Origin: Nocardioides mesophilus
GTDB lineage: Bacteria; Actinomycetota; Actinomycetes; Propionibacteriales; Nocardioidaceae
NCBI RefSeq assembly: GCF_014395785.1
Contig: NZ_CP060713.1
Location: forward strand, 3,438,501 to 3,502,500
Length of the DNA stretch: 64,000 nucleotides
Direction: 5' to 3'
Positions 17,305-25,998 of this stretch are shown here, piece after piece. The translations under genes and the position numbers were made by a program. The notes below the pieces were generated by a model, which saw only the letters and a program-made list of their open reading frames with translations, was not told the origin of the DNA and made no database searches. The first letter of the stretch is position 1, and each line of letters begins with the position of its first letter.

Positions 17305-17332
17305 GCGCTACACCACTACCTGGGACTTGACC
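17305..17332 (-). repeat. Right terminal inverted repeat of the IS256-family element
   Basis: Read on the minus strand it starts GGTCAAGTCCCA and ends GTGGTGTAGCGC, matching the left end at 23 of 28 positions. Confidence 0.85.
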
Positions 17333-17340
17333 GCCCCGGT
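17333..17340. repeat. Target site duplication, right copy
   Basis: GCCCCGGT, identical to 15901-15908, directly follows the right end of the IS256-family element. Confidence 0.85.
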
Positions 17341-17357
17341 GGCGACGGCCGTCGCGG

Positions 17358-17870
17358 TTGCTTGCGGCGCTGCTGGTGCTCGCCGTCCTTGCCGGCCCGG
17401 TCGCCGGGCTCTGGTGGTGGCGGCACCCGACCGTGTATCAGTCAGCGGCGCAAGCGTGGAGTGTCGGCGGTGGTGAGACCTTTCCGGTCGACGGCGAGCC
17501 GATGAGCATCGGCATGACCTGGTTCCGCGATCCCCGCCCCGGCGAGTCGGTGACCCTGCACGCCGCCGCCCCGCACGTGCTGGTCAACACCGCCGAGGCG
17601 ACCGTCACCTTCTCGGTCTGCCAGGTCGCCGGCCGCAGCAGCATCAGCTCCGTCCGCGGTGACCTCCGCCGGCGGTGCTCGAAGCTCCTACCGATCAAGG
17701 ACACCCGTCTGGCGTTGACCTATCAGCACCCTCGCCGCCAAATGCTGATGACGATCACCCCCACCCGTCCGGGCGTCGTCAAGATCCAGGGCATGGACCT
17801 CACCTACTCCTACCGACACCAGAGCGGAACCCAGCGCGTCGGTGAGTACGCCTGGTTCCGCTACCGGTGA
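17358..17870 (+). CDS. Residual 3' frame of the IS-split membrane protein
   Basis: A TTG at 17358 is the first start codon downstream of the element and would give 170 residues beginning MLAALLVLAVLAGPVAGLWWW, that is the membrane helix and the whole outer domain but not the 27-residue cytosolic N-terminus of the original protein. The outer domain is rich in beta-strand-like segments, has two cysteines (VCQVAG, RRCSKL) and shows no motif I recognise. Translation from TTG without a good ribosome site may be poor. Best regarded as a fragment of the pseudogene rather than an independent gene. Confidence 0.55.
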   Translation: MLAALLVLAVLAGPVAGLWWWRHPTVYQSAAQAWSVGGGETFPVDGEPMSIGMTWFRDPRPGESVTLHAAAPHVLVNTAEATVTFSVCQVAGRSSISSVRGDLRRRCSKLLPIKDTRLALTYQHPRRQMLMTITPTRPGVVKIQGMDLTYSYRHQSGTQRVGEYAWFRYR

Positions 17871-18047
17871 CCTCTTCGGACTGAGTGTCCGGGGGAGCGC
17901 GCGGTGTTGGCGGCTCGGCCGCTGGTTGGCAGTCACGGACCTGCCACGCGATTGCGTCCTTCGTCCCGGACCGCGAAGCAAGGCATCGGACCCGTCGCCG
18001 CCGACGAGGAACGACCCAACCGGCCGGCTCGAGAACCGGCGCGGTCG

Positions 18048-19043
18048 TCAGCGCTTGCTGGCGTTCGAGGGCTCTACGCGTCGGCCGAGCCTGCCGGCGT
18101 AGCCGTCGAACGCTGCCCGGACCCCGAGCCTCAGGTGGGCGGCGGCGTACCGCGGATGCCGGGGCAGATTGATGATCGGTTTGACCAACACACGTCGCAG
18201 GACGACCCGTGCGGCGCCCAGCGCCGAACGTCGGCGGAGGATCCAGATCAGGTTGCGGGTGGCGTAGTAGTCGCGCCAGCCGGGCGCACCCAGCTCCCTG
18301 GCCGGCGCCTGTGTGAGCCCCAGCCGACCCCGGACGCGACGCTCCTCGAGCCACAACTGCCCGCTCACGAACAGGGGGTAGCCCGCCGAGGCGAGGCGTA
18401 GGCCGAACTCGAGATCGTCAAAGCCGAAGAACAGCGGTGCCGACGGCCCTCCCGCGGACCGCACGGCGCCGACGCGGTAGCAGGGGAACTGTCCCCCGCC
18501 GATGTAGGACACCTGCACAGGGCCCTCGAGCTCCGGGTCGGGAAGACGCGTCCCCAGGCCGCGACGGGTGTCGAAGCGACCGCCTACCAGACCCACACCC
18601 CCCACGCCGCCAGGCCCCCCGCTGTGGTGGTCGAGCATTTCGTCGGCGAACGTCGTGACATCGGCGAAGACGTGGTCGGTGCGGGGTGGGTCGTCGTCGT
18701 CGAGGAACATCACCCAGTCCTCGTCGGCGGCTGCGTCGAGCACCGATTCCACCCCCAGCGCGAGGCCGCCTGCCGGACCGAGGTTGTCGGGGGCGGCGAG
18801 GTAGCGGACCTCGCCCGCGACGTGCGGGTGCTGGCTCACCAGCCGCTCGGTCTCCACCTCGGCGGCGTTGTCGACGACCAGGAGGGTGTCGAGAGGCCGG
18901 GTCTGGCTGCCGATCCGTTGCAGCGAGTCGGCCAGGTCGAGGGGGCGGCGGAACGTGACCAGCACTCCGTGCACGCGGCTATGGCTCCCCAACGTGACCC
19001 CCTCCGAGTGCGCAATGGCCCGAAGCCCCTGTGGGTCCATCAT
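18048..19043 (-). CDS. Family 2 glycosyltransferase
   Basis: A 331-residue GT-A fold glycosyltransferase. It begins with VLVTFRRPLDLADSLQRI, has the nucleotide-sugar binding segment LLVVDNAAEVE and NLGPAGGLALGVE, and a metal-binding DxD-type cluster in MFLDDDDPP (residues near 125). After the catalytic half (FFGFDDLEFGLRL) it ends in a basic region without a clear membrane helix. Proteins of this shape transfer rhamnose, galactofuranose or similar sugars to cell-wall glycans; which sugar is unknown. The start is uncertain: ATG 19043 and ATG 19040 are adjacent, and neither has a strong ribosome site. Confidence 0.8.
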   Translation of the reverse strand: MMDPQGLRAIAHSEGVTLGSHSRVHGVLVTFRRPLDLADSLQRIGSQTRPLDTLLVVDNAAEVETERLVSQHPHVAGEVRYLAAPDNLGPAGGLALGVESVLDAAADEDWVMFLDDDDPPRTDHVFADVTTFADEMLDHHSGGPGGVGGVGLVGGRFDTRRGLGTRLPDPELEGPVQVSYIGGGQFPCYRVGAVRSAGGPSAPLFFGFDDLEFGLRLASAGYPLFVSGQLWLEERRVRGRLGLTQAPARELGAPGWRDYYATRNLIWILRRRSALGAARVVLRRVLVKPIINLPRHPRYAAAHLRLGVRAAFDGYAGRLGRRVEPSNASKR

Positions 19044-19093
19044 GGCCGAGACGGGCGGCCTGTACCCCGGAATCCAGACAGCCGGGATGGGGC

Positions 19094-19285
19094 TCAGCGC
19101 AGGTGCCGCGCCGCCCGGACCGTCTCCGGCACGGTCCCCGTCCAGTCGACCGGGGTCCACGGCTCGGAGGGCACCCACTCGCTGCCGCACCCGGCACAGG
19201 CGAACAGCGGCTCGTCATCGAGGTGGCTGCCGGTGGCGGACCAGCTGCACTCCGAGCGGCAACCGGAGATCTGGAGGGGGCGCAC
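19094..19285 (-). CDS. Small zinc-ribbon-like conserved protein
   Basis: A roughly 63-residue protein with a CRSEC motif followed by CAGCGSEW, giving four cysteines spaced like a small zinc ribbon, within SGCRSECSWSATGS and DDEPLFACAGCGSEW. The sequence is well formed and the four cysteines suggest a real gene. The start is uncertain: GTG 19285, GTG 19294 or ATG 19318 are all in frame. It lies just upstream of the glycosyltransferase on the same strand, so the two may be cotranscribed. Function unknown. Confidence 0.55.
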   Translation of the reverse strand: MRPLQISGCRSECSWSATGSHLDDEPLFACAGCGSEWVPSEPWTPVDWTGTVPETVRAARHLR

Positions 19286-19441
19286 TGACCGCACGTTACC
19301 GCCCCGGACCCCGGCCATTGACCGTCCCAAATGTGCGTGGGACTCTAGGAGTCGAACACCACCACACTTCCTGGCTGCGACCCAGCCGGCTCCCGAGTGT
19401 GTCCGGTGTGCCTTCTTCACCTCCAACGAAGGACTCTCCCT

Positions 19442-19636
19442 ATGGCCAAGGCGCTCCTCGGCACCACCATGAGCAGCACTGACCCCCGTCTCCTTGCCTC
19501 ACTCGTCGCTGAGAACCGACGCCTGCGACAGCGCGTCACCGACCTCGAGGCCCACGTCCTGCGACTGCAGGCGGAGAACGACACCCTGGAAGCGGCGTTC
19601 CAGGACGAGCCGCTGCTCACCCTCGAGCACGCCTGA
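19442..19636 (+). CDS. Small coiled-coil protein
   Basis: A 64-residue protein starting MAKALLG with a helical core VAENRRLRQRVTDLEAHVLR and an acidic end (DEPLLTLEHA). Leucines spaced by seven suggest a short coiled coil or zipper. Similar short MAKALLG-type proteins are common in high-GC actinobacteria and remain uncharacterised. GAAGGA lies 9 bases before the ATG. It converges with the lytic transglycosylase gene. Confidence 0.7.
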   Translation: MAKALLGTTMSSTDPRLLASLVAENRRLRQRVTDLEAHVLRLQAENDTLEAAFQDEPLLTLEHA

Positions 19637-19762
19637 GCCTCGCCGCCCCGCCGTCTCGCGCCCGCGACGCTGAGCCGGACCGCGACGACGGCGTCCGCTC
19701 GAGAAGACTCGTGACACCCCCTCGACCCACCTGATTCCCAGGAAGTCGCGTCGAGGCGACCT

Positions 19763-21220
19763 CTACGAGGTCGGGGCGGTCGTCCCCCCGGCCGATGTCC
19801 CGTCGGCCGGAACAGCGGTGCACTCCGCGGTCGGGCTCTGCGTCCCGCTCGGCGGGTCCGTCGGCGAAGGACAGGGGTCCGCGGGCGAGGTGCTCGGCGA
19901 CGGGCTGGGTGACGGGCTGGGCGAGGGACTCGGGCTGGGTTTCGGGCTGGGCGAGGGACTCGGGCTGGGTTTCGGGCTGGGCGACGGACTCGGGCTGGGC
20001 GACGGGCTCGGCTTGGGGTTGGGACTGGGAAGCGGGCTCCCCGGGGACGGCGCCGGGCTCGGAGCGGCCGGTGTGCCGCTGCTGCCCGGGGCTGCGGGTG
20101 AAGGCGTCGCAGATCCTGCAGCGGGGGCCGGTCCGACGGCGGCAGCGGGACCCGGGCCTGCCGCCGTGCCACGCCTGGTTCCCCCGGGTCGGCCCGGACG
20201 GGTGGTGCGCAGGTCCACGGATCCGGCCCTCGCGGGCCGGGCCGCCGCCGGAACGACCAGCGTCCCCGACGGCGGGGCGACGTTCAGCAGCGCCGACATC
20301 GGCACGCCGGAGCCGACGGGCAGGGCGCCGAGGTCGAAGCGGGCCTTCCACTGCAGCACCAGCGCCAGGTACGCCCTGGAGTGGTTGTAGGCCAGGATCG
20401 CCGACCGGAGACCGGACGTGGTGGCGAGGTCCAGGCCCCCCGAGCAGAGGTACGCCGCGGCCGAGGCGGCTGCGTCCTCGACGTCCTGGGGGTCGGCCAC
20501 CCCGTCACCGTCACCGTCGCGCCCGAAGACCCTCCAGGTGGACGGGATGATCTGCATCGGACCGACCGCGCGGTCCCAGGTGCGGTTGCCGTCCCAGCGG
20601 CCGTGGTCGGTGTCCGGCACCGCCGCGAACCCGTTGCCGTCGAGGACCGAGCCCAGCACCAGCGTCCGGTGCCCGCGGTCCAGCGGGCGCCCGAGGAGCG
20701 AGCCCGACTCCACCTGGCCGATGGCGGCGAGGAGGCTGGCCTCGAGGTGACAGGACTCCGGTGCAGCCGCGGCCGCCCGTGAGTAGGCGCGGGAGAGGAT
20801 CTCGGGAACGCCCGCCTGGCGCCACTGCACGGTCGAGGCGCCGGCATCAGTGCCGGGGTAGGGCGCGATCACGACGGGGTCCGGCCACGCCGGTGCGCCG
20901 GGTGTCCCGGCCGACCCGTCGTCGGGCACCACCGTCACCGAGGCGGGACCCGCGTCGCGCGGATCTGCCGCGGTGGCGGTGGGGGCGCTCGGCACCGTGG
21001 TGGTCGTCACCGTCGTGGCACGCTCCGGCGGCACCGGCACGAGCTGGGGCATTCCCGGCGCAGTGGTCCCCGCAAGGACGAGCAGCACGGCCACGAAGCT
21101 CGGACCGGTCACCCCCTGCAGACGGCTTCCGCTGCCCCCGTCCGTGACCCGGCCGCGACGCACCCGGGAGAACCACCGTCCTGCGCTGCCCCGGCCGCTA
21201 CCGCGGCGGGGGGTCCCCAT
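19763..21220 (-). CDS. Lytic murein transglycosylase with Pro/Ser-rich tail
   Basis: A 485-residue exported or membrane-anchored peptidoglycan lyase. A hydrophobic segment (about 38-57) follows an Arg-rich N-terminus; the SLT domain (about 138-310) has the catalytic glutamate in AIGQVESGS (E171) and the motifs GPMQIIPSTW and AYNHS. The last 130 residues are low-complexity, rich in Ala, Gly and then PSPSPSPKPSPSP repeats that should form an extended wall-spanning linker. The start is uncertain (ATG 21220, 21232 or 21244); 21220 has GGGGGATGGG just upstream. It is divergent from smc. Confidence 0.9.
   Translation of the reverse strand: MGTPRRGSGRGSAGRWFSRVRRGRVTDGGSGSRLQGVTGPSFVAVLLVLAGTTAPGMPQLVPVPPERATTVTTTTVPSAPTATAADPRDAGPASVTVVPDDGSAGTPGAPAWPDPVVIAPYPGTDAGASTVQWRQAGVPEILSRAYSRAAAAAPESCHLEASLLAAIGQVESGSLLGRPLDRGHRTLVLGSVLDGNGFAAVPDTDHGRWDGNRTWDRAVGPMQIIPSTWRVFGRDGDGDGVADPQDVEDAAASAAAYLCSGGLDLATTSGLRSAILAYNHSRAYLALVLQWKARFDLGALPVGSGVPMSALLNVAPPSGTLVVPAAARPARAGSVDLRTTRPGRPGGTRRGTAAGPGPAAAVGPAPAAGSATPSPAAPGSSGTPAAPSPAPSPGSPLPSPNPKPSPSPSPSPSPSPKPSPSPSPSPKPSPSPSPSPSPSPSPSTSPADPCPSPTDPPSGTQSPTAECTAVPADGTSAGGTTAPTS
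19921..20010. repeat. Tandem repeat encoding the Pro/Ser tail
   Basis: Three 30-bp units (19921-19950, 19951-19980 identical; 19981-20010 degenerate) encode the PSPSP/PKPSP repeats of the lytic transglycosylase tail on the minus strand. Such units change copy number by slippage. Confidence 0.8.
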
Positions 21221-21514
21221 CCCATCCCCCATGCGCTGAAGCATGCCATCGGCTGCAAGGGCAGGGGGAGGCGAAGTTCGCAACGTCCGGGTACGGCGGC
21301 AATGCGCGAGGCGCCCGATCCGGGAGCATGCCCCGCGGGGAAGCCTCCGAGATGCGCGGAACCACCTGTCCGGACCGGTAGGGTCGGACCCGCTGGTCTT
21401 CCCCACGGCAGCAGCGCAGACCCCTCGGGCGCCATGCCCGGCGTGGCTGCGAGAATCCGTCGTCAGCTCAGGTGGTCCGACACCGGTCCGCCGGCGAACC
21501 GTGAGGAGTCCTCG

Positions 21515-24500
21515 TTGTACCTCAAGAGCCTGACGCTCCGGGGATTCAAGTCCTTCGCGTCCGCGACCACCTTGCAGCTCGAGCCAGGCATCACCTGCAT
21601 CGTGGGGCCCAACGGCTCCGGCAAGTCCAACGTCGTCGACGCCCTCGCCTGGGTGATGGGCGAGCAGGGCGCCAAGTCCCTGCGCGGCGGCAAGATGGAG
21701 GACGTCATCTTCGCCGGCACCTCCGGCCGGCCGCCGTTGGGCCGCGCCGAGGTGGCGCTGACCATCGACAACTCCGACGGCGCGCTGCCGATCGAGTACT
21801 CCGAGGTCACCATCAGCCGGACGATGTTCCGCAACGGCGGCTCGGAGTACGCCATCAACGGCCAGTCCTGCCGCCTCCTCGACGTCCAGGAGCTGCTCTC
21901 CGACTCCGGCATCGGCCGGGAGATGCACGTCATCGTCGGCCAGGGCCAGCTCGACTCGATCCTGCGTGCGACGCCGGAGGAGCGACGCGGCTTCATCGAG
22001 GAGGCCGCCGGGGTCCTCAAGCACCGCAAGCGCAAGGAGAAGGCGCTGCGCAAGCTGGACTCCACCGAGGGCAACCTGACCCGGCTCAGCGACCTGCTCA
22101 GCGAGATCCGCCGTCAGCTGAAGCCGCTCGGCCGTCAGGCAGAGGTGGCGCGCCGGGCCGCGGTCGTGCAGGCCGACGTCCGTGACGCCCGGGCCCGGTT
22201 GCTCGCCGACGACCTCGTCGCAGCGCGCACGTCGCTCGAGCAGGAGCTCGCCGACGAGAGCGTGCTGGTACGCCGACGCGCCGAGGTCGAGGGAGCGCTC
22301 GAGCGCACCCGGGAGGCCGAGGCGGCCCTCGAGGCAGCGCTGCGCGAGGACCTCCCCGCACTGGCGGCCGCCCAGGAGACCTGGTTCGGCCTGTCCGGGC
22401 TGCGGGAGCGTCTCAAGGGCACCGCGGGGCTCGCCGCGGAGCGGGCCCGCAACGCCGCGGAGAGCACCCAGGAGCCGGCCGCCGGCGGTCGCGACCCCGA
22501 GCAGCTGGTCGCCGAGGCCGAGCGGGTCCGCGGCCAGGAGCAGGAGATCGCCGCCGAGGTCGAGCGGCACCGCGCCGCGCTCGACGCCGCCCTGGCCGCG
22601 CGCCAGGCCGCCGAGGAGGCGCACACGGCGGAGGACCGCCGGATCGCCGGGTTGCTGCGCGCCGCTGCCGACCGGCGGGAGGGACTCGCCCGGCTGCACG
22701 GCCAGGTCAACGCCCTCAAGAGCCGTGCCGCCGCGGCCGACGACGAGGTCGGCCGGCTCGGCGCCGCCCGGCAGGAGGCCGTGGCGCGGGCCGAGCGCGC
22801 GCAGCGCGACTTCACCGCGCTCGAGACGCGGGTCGCCGGCCTGGACGCCGGGGAGGAGGGGCTGGACGCGGAGCACGAGGGCGCCAGCTCCACGCTCGCC
22901 GACATCGAGGAGCGGCTGGCCAAGACCCGTGAGGAGACCCAGGCCGCCGAGCGGGAGCGCAGCGCGCTGGGAGCCCGCAAGGAGGCGCTCGAGCTCGGCC
23001 TCAACCGCAAGGACGGCGCGGGCGCGCTGCTCGCGACCACCGGCACCGTGTCCGGGCTGCTCGGCTCGGTCGCGGCCCTGGTCAGCGTCCGGAGCGGTTT
23101 CGAGACGGCGGTCGCCGCAGCGCTCGGGTCGGCCGCCGACGCGGTCGCGGTCGAGCACGTCGATGCGGCGATGGGCGCCCTGGAGCACCTCAAGTCCGAG
23201 GACCTCGGTCGCGCCGGCCTGCTGCTCGGCGGGCTCGACGGCGAGGACGGAAGCGCCGCAGACCCGGCCGGCTGGCCGGGCCTGGACGGCACCGGCAGCT
23301 ACGCCGTGGACGTCGTCGACTGCCCCGAGACGCTGCACCCGGCGCTGCACCGCCTGCTGTTCAAGGTGGCGGTCGTCGAGGACCTCGAAGCGGCCCGCGA
23401 CCTGGTGCACCGGCTTCCCGACCTGACCGCGGTCACCCGGGAGGGAGACCTGGTCGGCACCCACTTCGTCTCCGGAGGCTCCTCGGCGCAACCCAGCCTC
23501 CTGGAGGTGCAGGCCGCCGTGGACGAGGCGACCGAGCAGCTCCAGGCCTCGAGCCACGCCTGCGAGCGGCTCGGCTTCGACCTGGCCCGGCTCGAGGAGG
23601 AGCGGGCGCAGGCCCAGCACCGGGTCGACGTGGCCCTCGCCCGACTGCACGAGTCCGATGCGACGCTGGCAGCCGTCGCCGAGGAGCTCGGCCAGCTCGG
23701 CTCGCTGGCCAGGTCCGCCAAGGGCGAGGCGGACCGGCTGCAGGGGGCGATCGCCGCTGCCGAGGCCGCCCGCGACCAGAACCTCGCCGGTCTCGCCGAG
23801 CTCGAGCAGCGGCTGCTCAGCGCCGAGGAGGCACCCGACGAGGAGCCCGACACCGAGGAGCTCGGCCGGCTCGCCGACGCGGCCAGGACCTGCCGGGCCC
23901 AGGAGATGGATGCCCGCCTGGCGCTGCGGACCGCCGAGGAGCGCGCCCGGGCGCTGGCCGGGCGGGCCGACAGCCTGATGCGGTCGGCGCAGGCCGAGCG
24001 TGAGGCCCGTGCCCGGGCGGCTGCCCGTCGCGAGCGGCTCCGGCGGGAGGGTCGTGCCGCCGAGGCGGTCACGCGGGGCGTCACCGTGGTGCTGCAGCGG
24101 CTCGAGGTCTCGATCGCGGCTGCCGCCCAGCAGCGCACCGACGTCGAGGAGTCCCGCCGTGGCCGCGAGCAGGAGCTGATGGCGGTCCGCGCCCGGCTGC
24201 GCGACCTCGGCAAGGAGCACGACGAGCTGGTCACCACCGTCCACCGTGACGAGATGGCCCGCGCCCAGCAACGGATGCGCATCGAGCAGCTCGAGGAGCG
24301 GGCGCTCGAGGAGCTCGGTCTCGACCCCGAAGCCCTGGTCGGCGACTACGGCCCCGACCAGCTGGTGCCGCCGGTGCTCGGCCCGGACCACGAGGGGGAG
24401 GCCCCCGAGCCGGTGCCGTTCGTGCGCGAGGAGCAGCAGAAGCGGCTCCGCGCGGCCGAGCGGGCCCTGGCCACCCTCGGCCGGGTGAACCCACTGGCGC

Positions 24501-25093
24501 TGGAGGAGTTCACCGCGCTGGAGGAGCGGCACAAGTTCCTCACCGAGCAGCTCGAGGACCTCCGCAAGACCCGCAAGGACCTGCTCGACATCGTCCGCGA
24601 GGTCGACGACCGCGTCCAGCAGGTCTTCACCGAGGCGTGGGAGGACGTGCGCGCCGCGTTCGACTCGGTGTTCTCGCGGCTGTTCCCGGGGGGAGAGGGC
24701 AGGCTGGTGCTGACCGACCCCTCGGACATGCTCACCACCGGCATCGAGGTCGAGGCCCGGCCGCCGGGCAAGAAGGTCAAGCGGCTCTCCCTGCTCTCCG
24801 GCGGAGAAAGGTCGCTGGTGGCGGTCGCCTTCCTGGTCGCGCTGTTCAAGGCCCGGCCGTCGCCCTTCTACATCCTCGACGAGGTGGAGGCAGCCCTCGA
24901 CGACACCAACCTCGGCCGGCTCCTGGAGATCTACGAAGAGCTGCGCGAGAACAGCCAGCTGCTCGTGATCACCCACCAGAAGCGGACGATGGAGGTCGGC
25001 GACGCGCTCTACGGCGTCACCATGCGCGGCGACGGGGTCTCGGCGGTGATCTCCCAGCGGCTGCGCGAGACGGCGGGGTCGTCGCCGGCATGA
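21515..25093 (+). CDS. smc: Chromosome segregation protein SMC
   Basis: SMC is the ATPase core of the bacterial condensin, acting on DNA with ScpA and ScpB. The 1192-residue protein has the Walker A motif GPNGSGKSN at residues 31-39, two long coiled-coil arms, a glycine-containing hinge in the middle (around 505-660, LLATTGTVSGLLGSVAALV), and the C-terminal signature LSGGERSLVAVA (near 1095) followed by Walker B FYILDEVEAALDD. TTG 21515 was chosen because GAGGAG precedes it by 6 bases and the N-terminus YLKSLTLRGFKSFA is canonical. The stop overlaps the next start (ATGA). Confidence 0.97.
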   Translation: MYLKSLTLRGFKSFASATTLQLEPGITCIVGPNGSGKSNVVDALAWVMGEQGAKSLRGGKMEDVIFAGTSGRPPLGRAEVALTIDNSDGALPIEYSEVTISRTMFRNGGSEYAINGQSCRLLDVQELLSDSGIGREMHVIVGQGQLDSILRATPEERRGFIEEAAGVLKHRKRKEKALRKLDSTEGNLTRLSDLLSEIRRQLKPLGRQAEVARRAAVVQADVRDARARLLADDLVAARTSLEQELADESVLVRRRAEVEGALERTREAEAALEAALREDLPALAAAQETWFGLSGLRERLKGTAGLAAERARNAAESTQEPAAGGRDPEQLVAEAERVRGQEQEIAAEVERHRAALDAALAARQAAEEAHTAEDRRIAGLLRAAADRREGLARLHGQVNALKSRAAAADDEVGRLGAARQEAVARAERAQRDFTALETRVAGLDAGEEGLDAEHEGASSTLADIEERLAKTREETQAAERERSALGARKEALELGLNRKDGAGALLATTGTVSGLLGSVAALVSVRSGFETAVAAALGSAADAVAVEHVDAAMGALEHLKSEDLGRAGLLLGGLDGEDGSAADPAGWPGLDGTGSYAVDVVDCPETLHPALHRLLFKVAVVEDLEAARDLVHRLPDLTAVTREGDLVGTHFVSGGSSAQPSLLEVQAAVDEATEQLQASSHACERLGFDLARLEEERAQAQHRVDVALARLHESDATLAAVAEELGQLGSLARSAKGEADRLQGAIAAAEAARDQNLAGLAELEQRLLSAEEAPDEEPDTEELGRLADAARTCRAQEMDARLALRTAEERARALAGRADSLMRSAQAEREARARAAARRERLRREGRAAEAVTRGVTVVLQRLEVSIAAAAQQRTDVEESRRGREQELMAVRARLRDLGKEHDELVTTVHRDEMARAQQRMRIEQLEERALEELGLDPEALVGDYGPDQLVPPVLGPDHEGEAPEPVPFVREEQQKRLRAAERALATLGRVNPLALEEFTALEERHKFLTEQLEDLRKTRKDLLDIVREVDDRVQQVFTEAWEDVRAAFDSVFSRLFPGGEGRLVLTDPSDMLTTGIEVEARPPGKKVKRLSLLSGGERSLVAVAFLVALFKARPSPFYILDEVEAALDDTNLGRLLEIYEELRENSQLLVITHQKRTMEVGDALYGVTMRGDGVSAVISQRLRETAGSSPA

Positions 25094-25545
25094 GCACCCC
25101 CCGGGCGCCCCGGCCGACGCGGGGAGACTTCGCCGCCTGGCGTCTGGCCACCACCCGGTGGGCCGACGATGACATCTACGGGCACATGAACAACGCGACG
25201 TACTTCGAGCTGATCGACACCGCCGTGAACGCGCACCTGCTCGAGGCCACCGGCACCGATATCCGCGTCCAGCGCGCGATCGGGGTGGTCGCAGAGGTCT
25301 CCTGCCGCTACTTCCGTGAGATCGGCTTCCCCGACCCGGTCGACGTCGGACTGGCCGTGGAGCGGCTCGGCACCTCGTCGGTGACCTATCGGATCGGCAT
25401 CTTCCAGGGACCCGGCGAGGAGGCGGCCGCCGAGGGCCGCTTCGTGCACGTGTACGTCGACAACGCCGGCGGGCCGGGGGAGCGGCCGGTGTGCCCGGTG
25501 CCCGCGGAGATCCGCGCCGCTGTCGAGCCGCTCGTCCGCGGCTGA
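25090..25545 (+). CDS. Acyl-CoA thioesterase (hotdog fold, 4HBT type)
   Basis: A 151-residue hotdog-fold protein of the 4-hydroxybenzoyl-CoA thioesterase family. The catalytic aspartate region reads ADDDIYGHMNNATYFELIDTA, the family hallmark. It hydrolyses acyl-CoA thioesters; the chain-length preference is not visible. Its ATG overlaps the smc stop, so it is translationally coupled to smc although the functions are unrelated. Gene order smc-thioesterase is seen in other high-GC actinobacteria. Confidence 0.88.
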   Translation: MSTPRAPRPTRGDFAAWRLATTRWADDDIYGHMNNATYFELIDTAVNAHLLEATGTDIRVQRAIGVVAEVSCRYFREIGFPDPVDVGLAVERLGTSSVTYRIGIFQGPGEEAAAEGRFVHVYVDNAGGPGERPVCPVPAEIRAAVEPLVRG

Positions 25546-25670
25546 CCGGCGGAGGGCCACGGCCGGAACCGGCGCCGGGGGAGAGGTCCAGGGACGAACG
25601 GCCTGAGGCCCGTTCACCACGGGCTGTCATGATGGGTCGGTCCGCGTCACCTCTCGGAAGGTCAGTCCCG

Positions 25671-25859
25671 TTGCTCAGCATCCTGTTCGCCATGCTCGTG
25701 ATCCTCGCGCTCGCCGGGACGGTCGTGGTCTACGTCGCCTTCCCGCACCGCGGTGAGCAGGTGCCCCACGCCCCGGGTCTCGCGGAGGCGATGCGCCGCG
25801 GGGTGAACGCGCTGCCGACGCTGGACAACCAGCGCGAGCGTGAGCACCAGCACCACTGA
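25671..25859 (+). CDS. Small single-pass membrane protein
   Basis: A 62-residue protein: a hydrophobic N-terminal helix (LSILFAMLVILALAGTVVVYVAF) followed by a short cytosolic or outer tail ending NQREREHQHH. GGAAGG lies 9 bases before TTG 25671; in-frame ATGs at 25629 and 25632 have no ribosome site and are less likely. Not recognised as a named family. It precedes ftsY by 139 bp. Confidence 0.6.
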   Translation: MLSILFAMLVILALAGTVVVYVAFPHRGEQVPHAPGLAEAMRRGVNALPTLDNQREREHQHH

Positions 25860-25998
25860 CGCCAGGCGGTCGTCAGGACCGCCCCTCCCGTCCCTCGCAC
25901 CGCGGTGCGGACCGGCCGTCTCGACGTCGGTCCCGCGCCCGGTCGCGCTCTGTCCCGGCGCCCTCCGGGCCCCCCTTCTCGTCTGATTGGATGCACCC

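Larger units (their letters stand above)
15909..17332 (+). mobile_element. IS256-family insertion sequence, 1424 bp
   Basis: The element is bounded by imperfect 28-bp terminal inverted repeats (15909-15936 and 17305-17332; 23 of 28 positions match, with the inner 14 identical, ending GTGGTGTAGCGC) and by identical 8-bp duplications GCCCCGGT. It carries one intact mutator-type transposase gene. Intact ends, perfect duplications and an undecayed target frame point to a recent insertion. The element should be capable of moving. Confidence 0.9.
15845..17870 (+). pseudogene. Membrane-anchored protein gene split by an IS256-family element
   Basis: A GTG at 15845 preceded by a run of G opens a frame (MSSTDTLNRGPDFPTSAPRPR) that reaches TAG exactly at the IS edge (15908-15910). 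If the element (15909-17332) and one copy of the 8-bp duplication are removed, the frame continues without a shift into WRRPSRLLAALLVLAVL and on to the stop at 17870, giving a 197-residue protein. It would have a short cytosolic N-terminus, a basic stretch, one membrane helix (about residues 28-46) and an extracytoplasmic domain of about 150 residues. I do not recognise the domain. The clean fit shows that the gene was intact when the element arrived. Confidence 0.85.

Noticed and set aside
19763-25693. A minus-strand open frame of almost 6 kb opposite smc
   Set aside because: Only the first 1.5 kb (the lytic transglycosylase) has domains; the rest is the antisense of smc, kept open by high GC.
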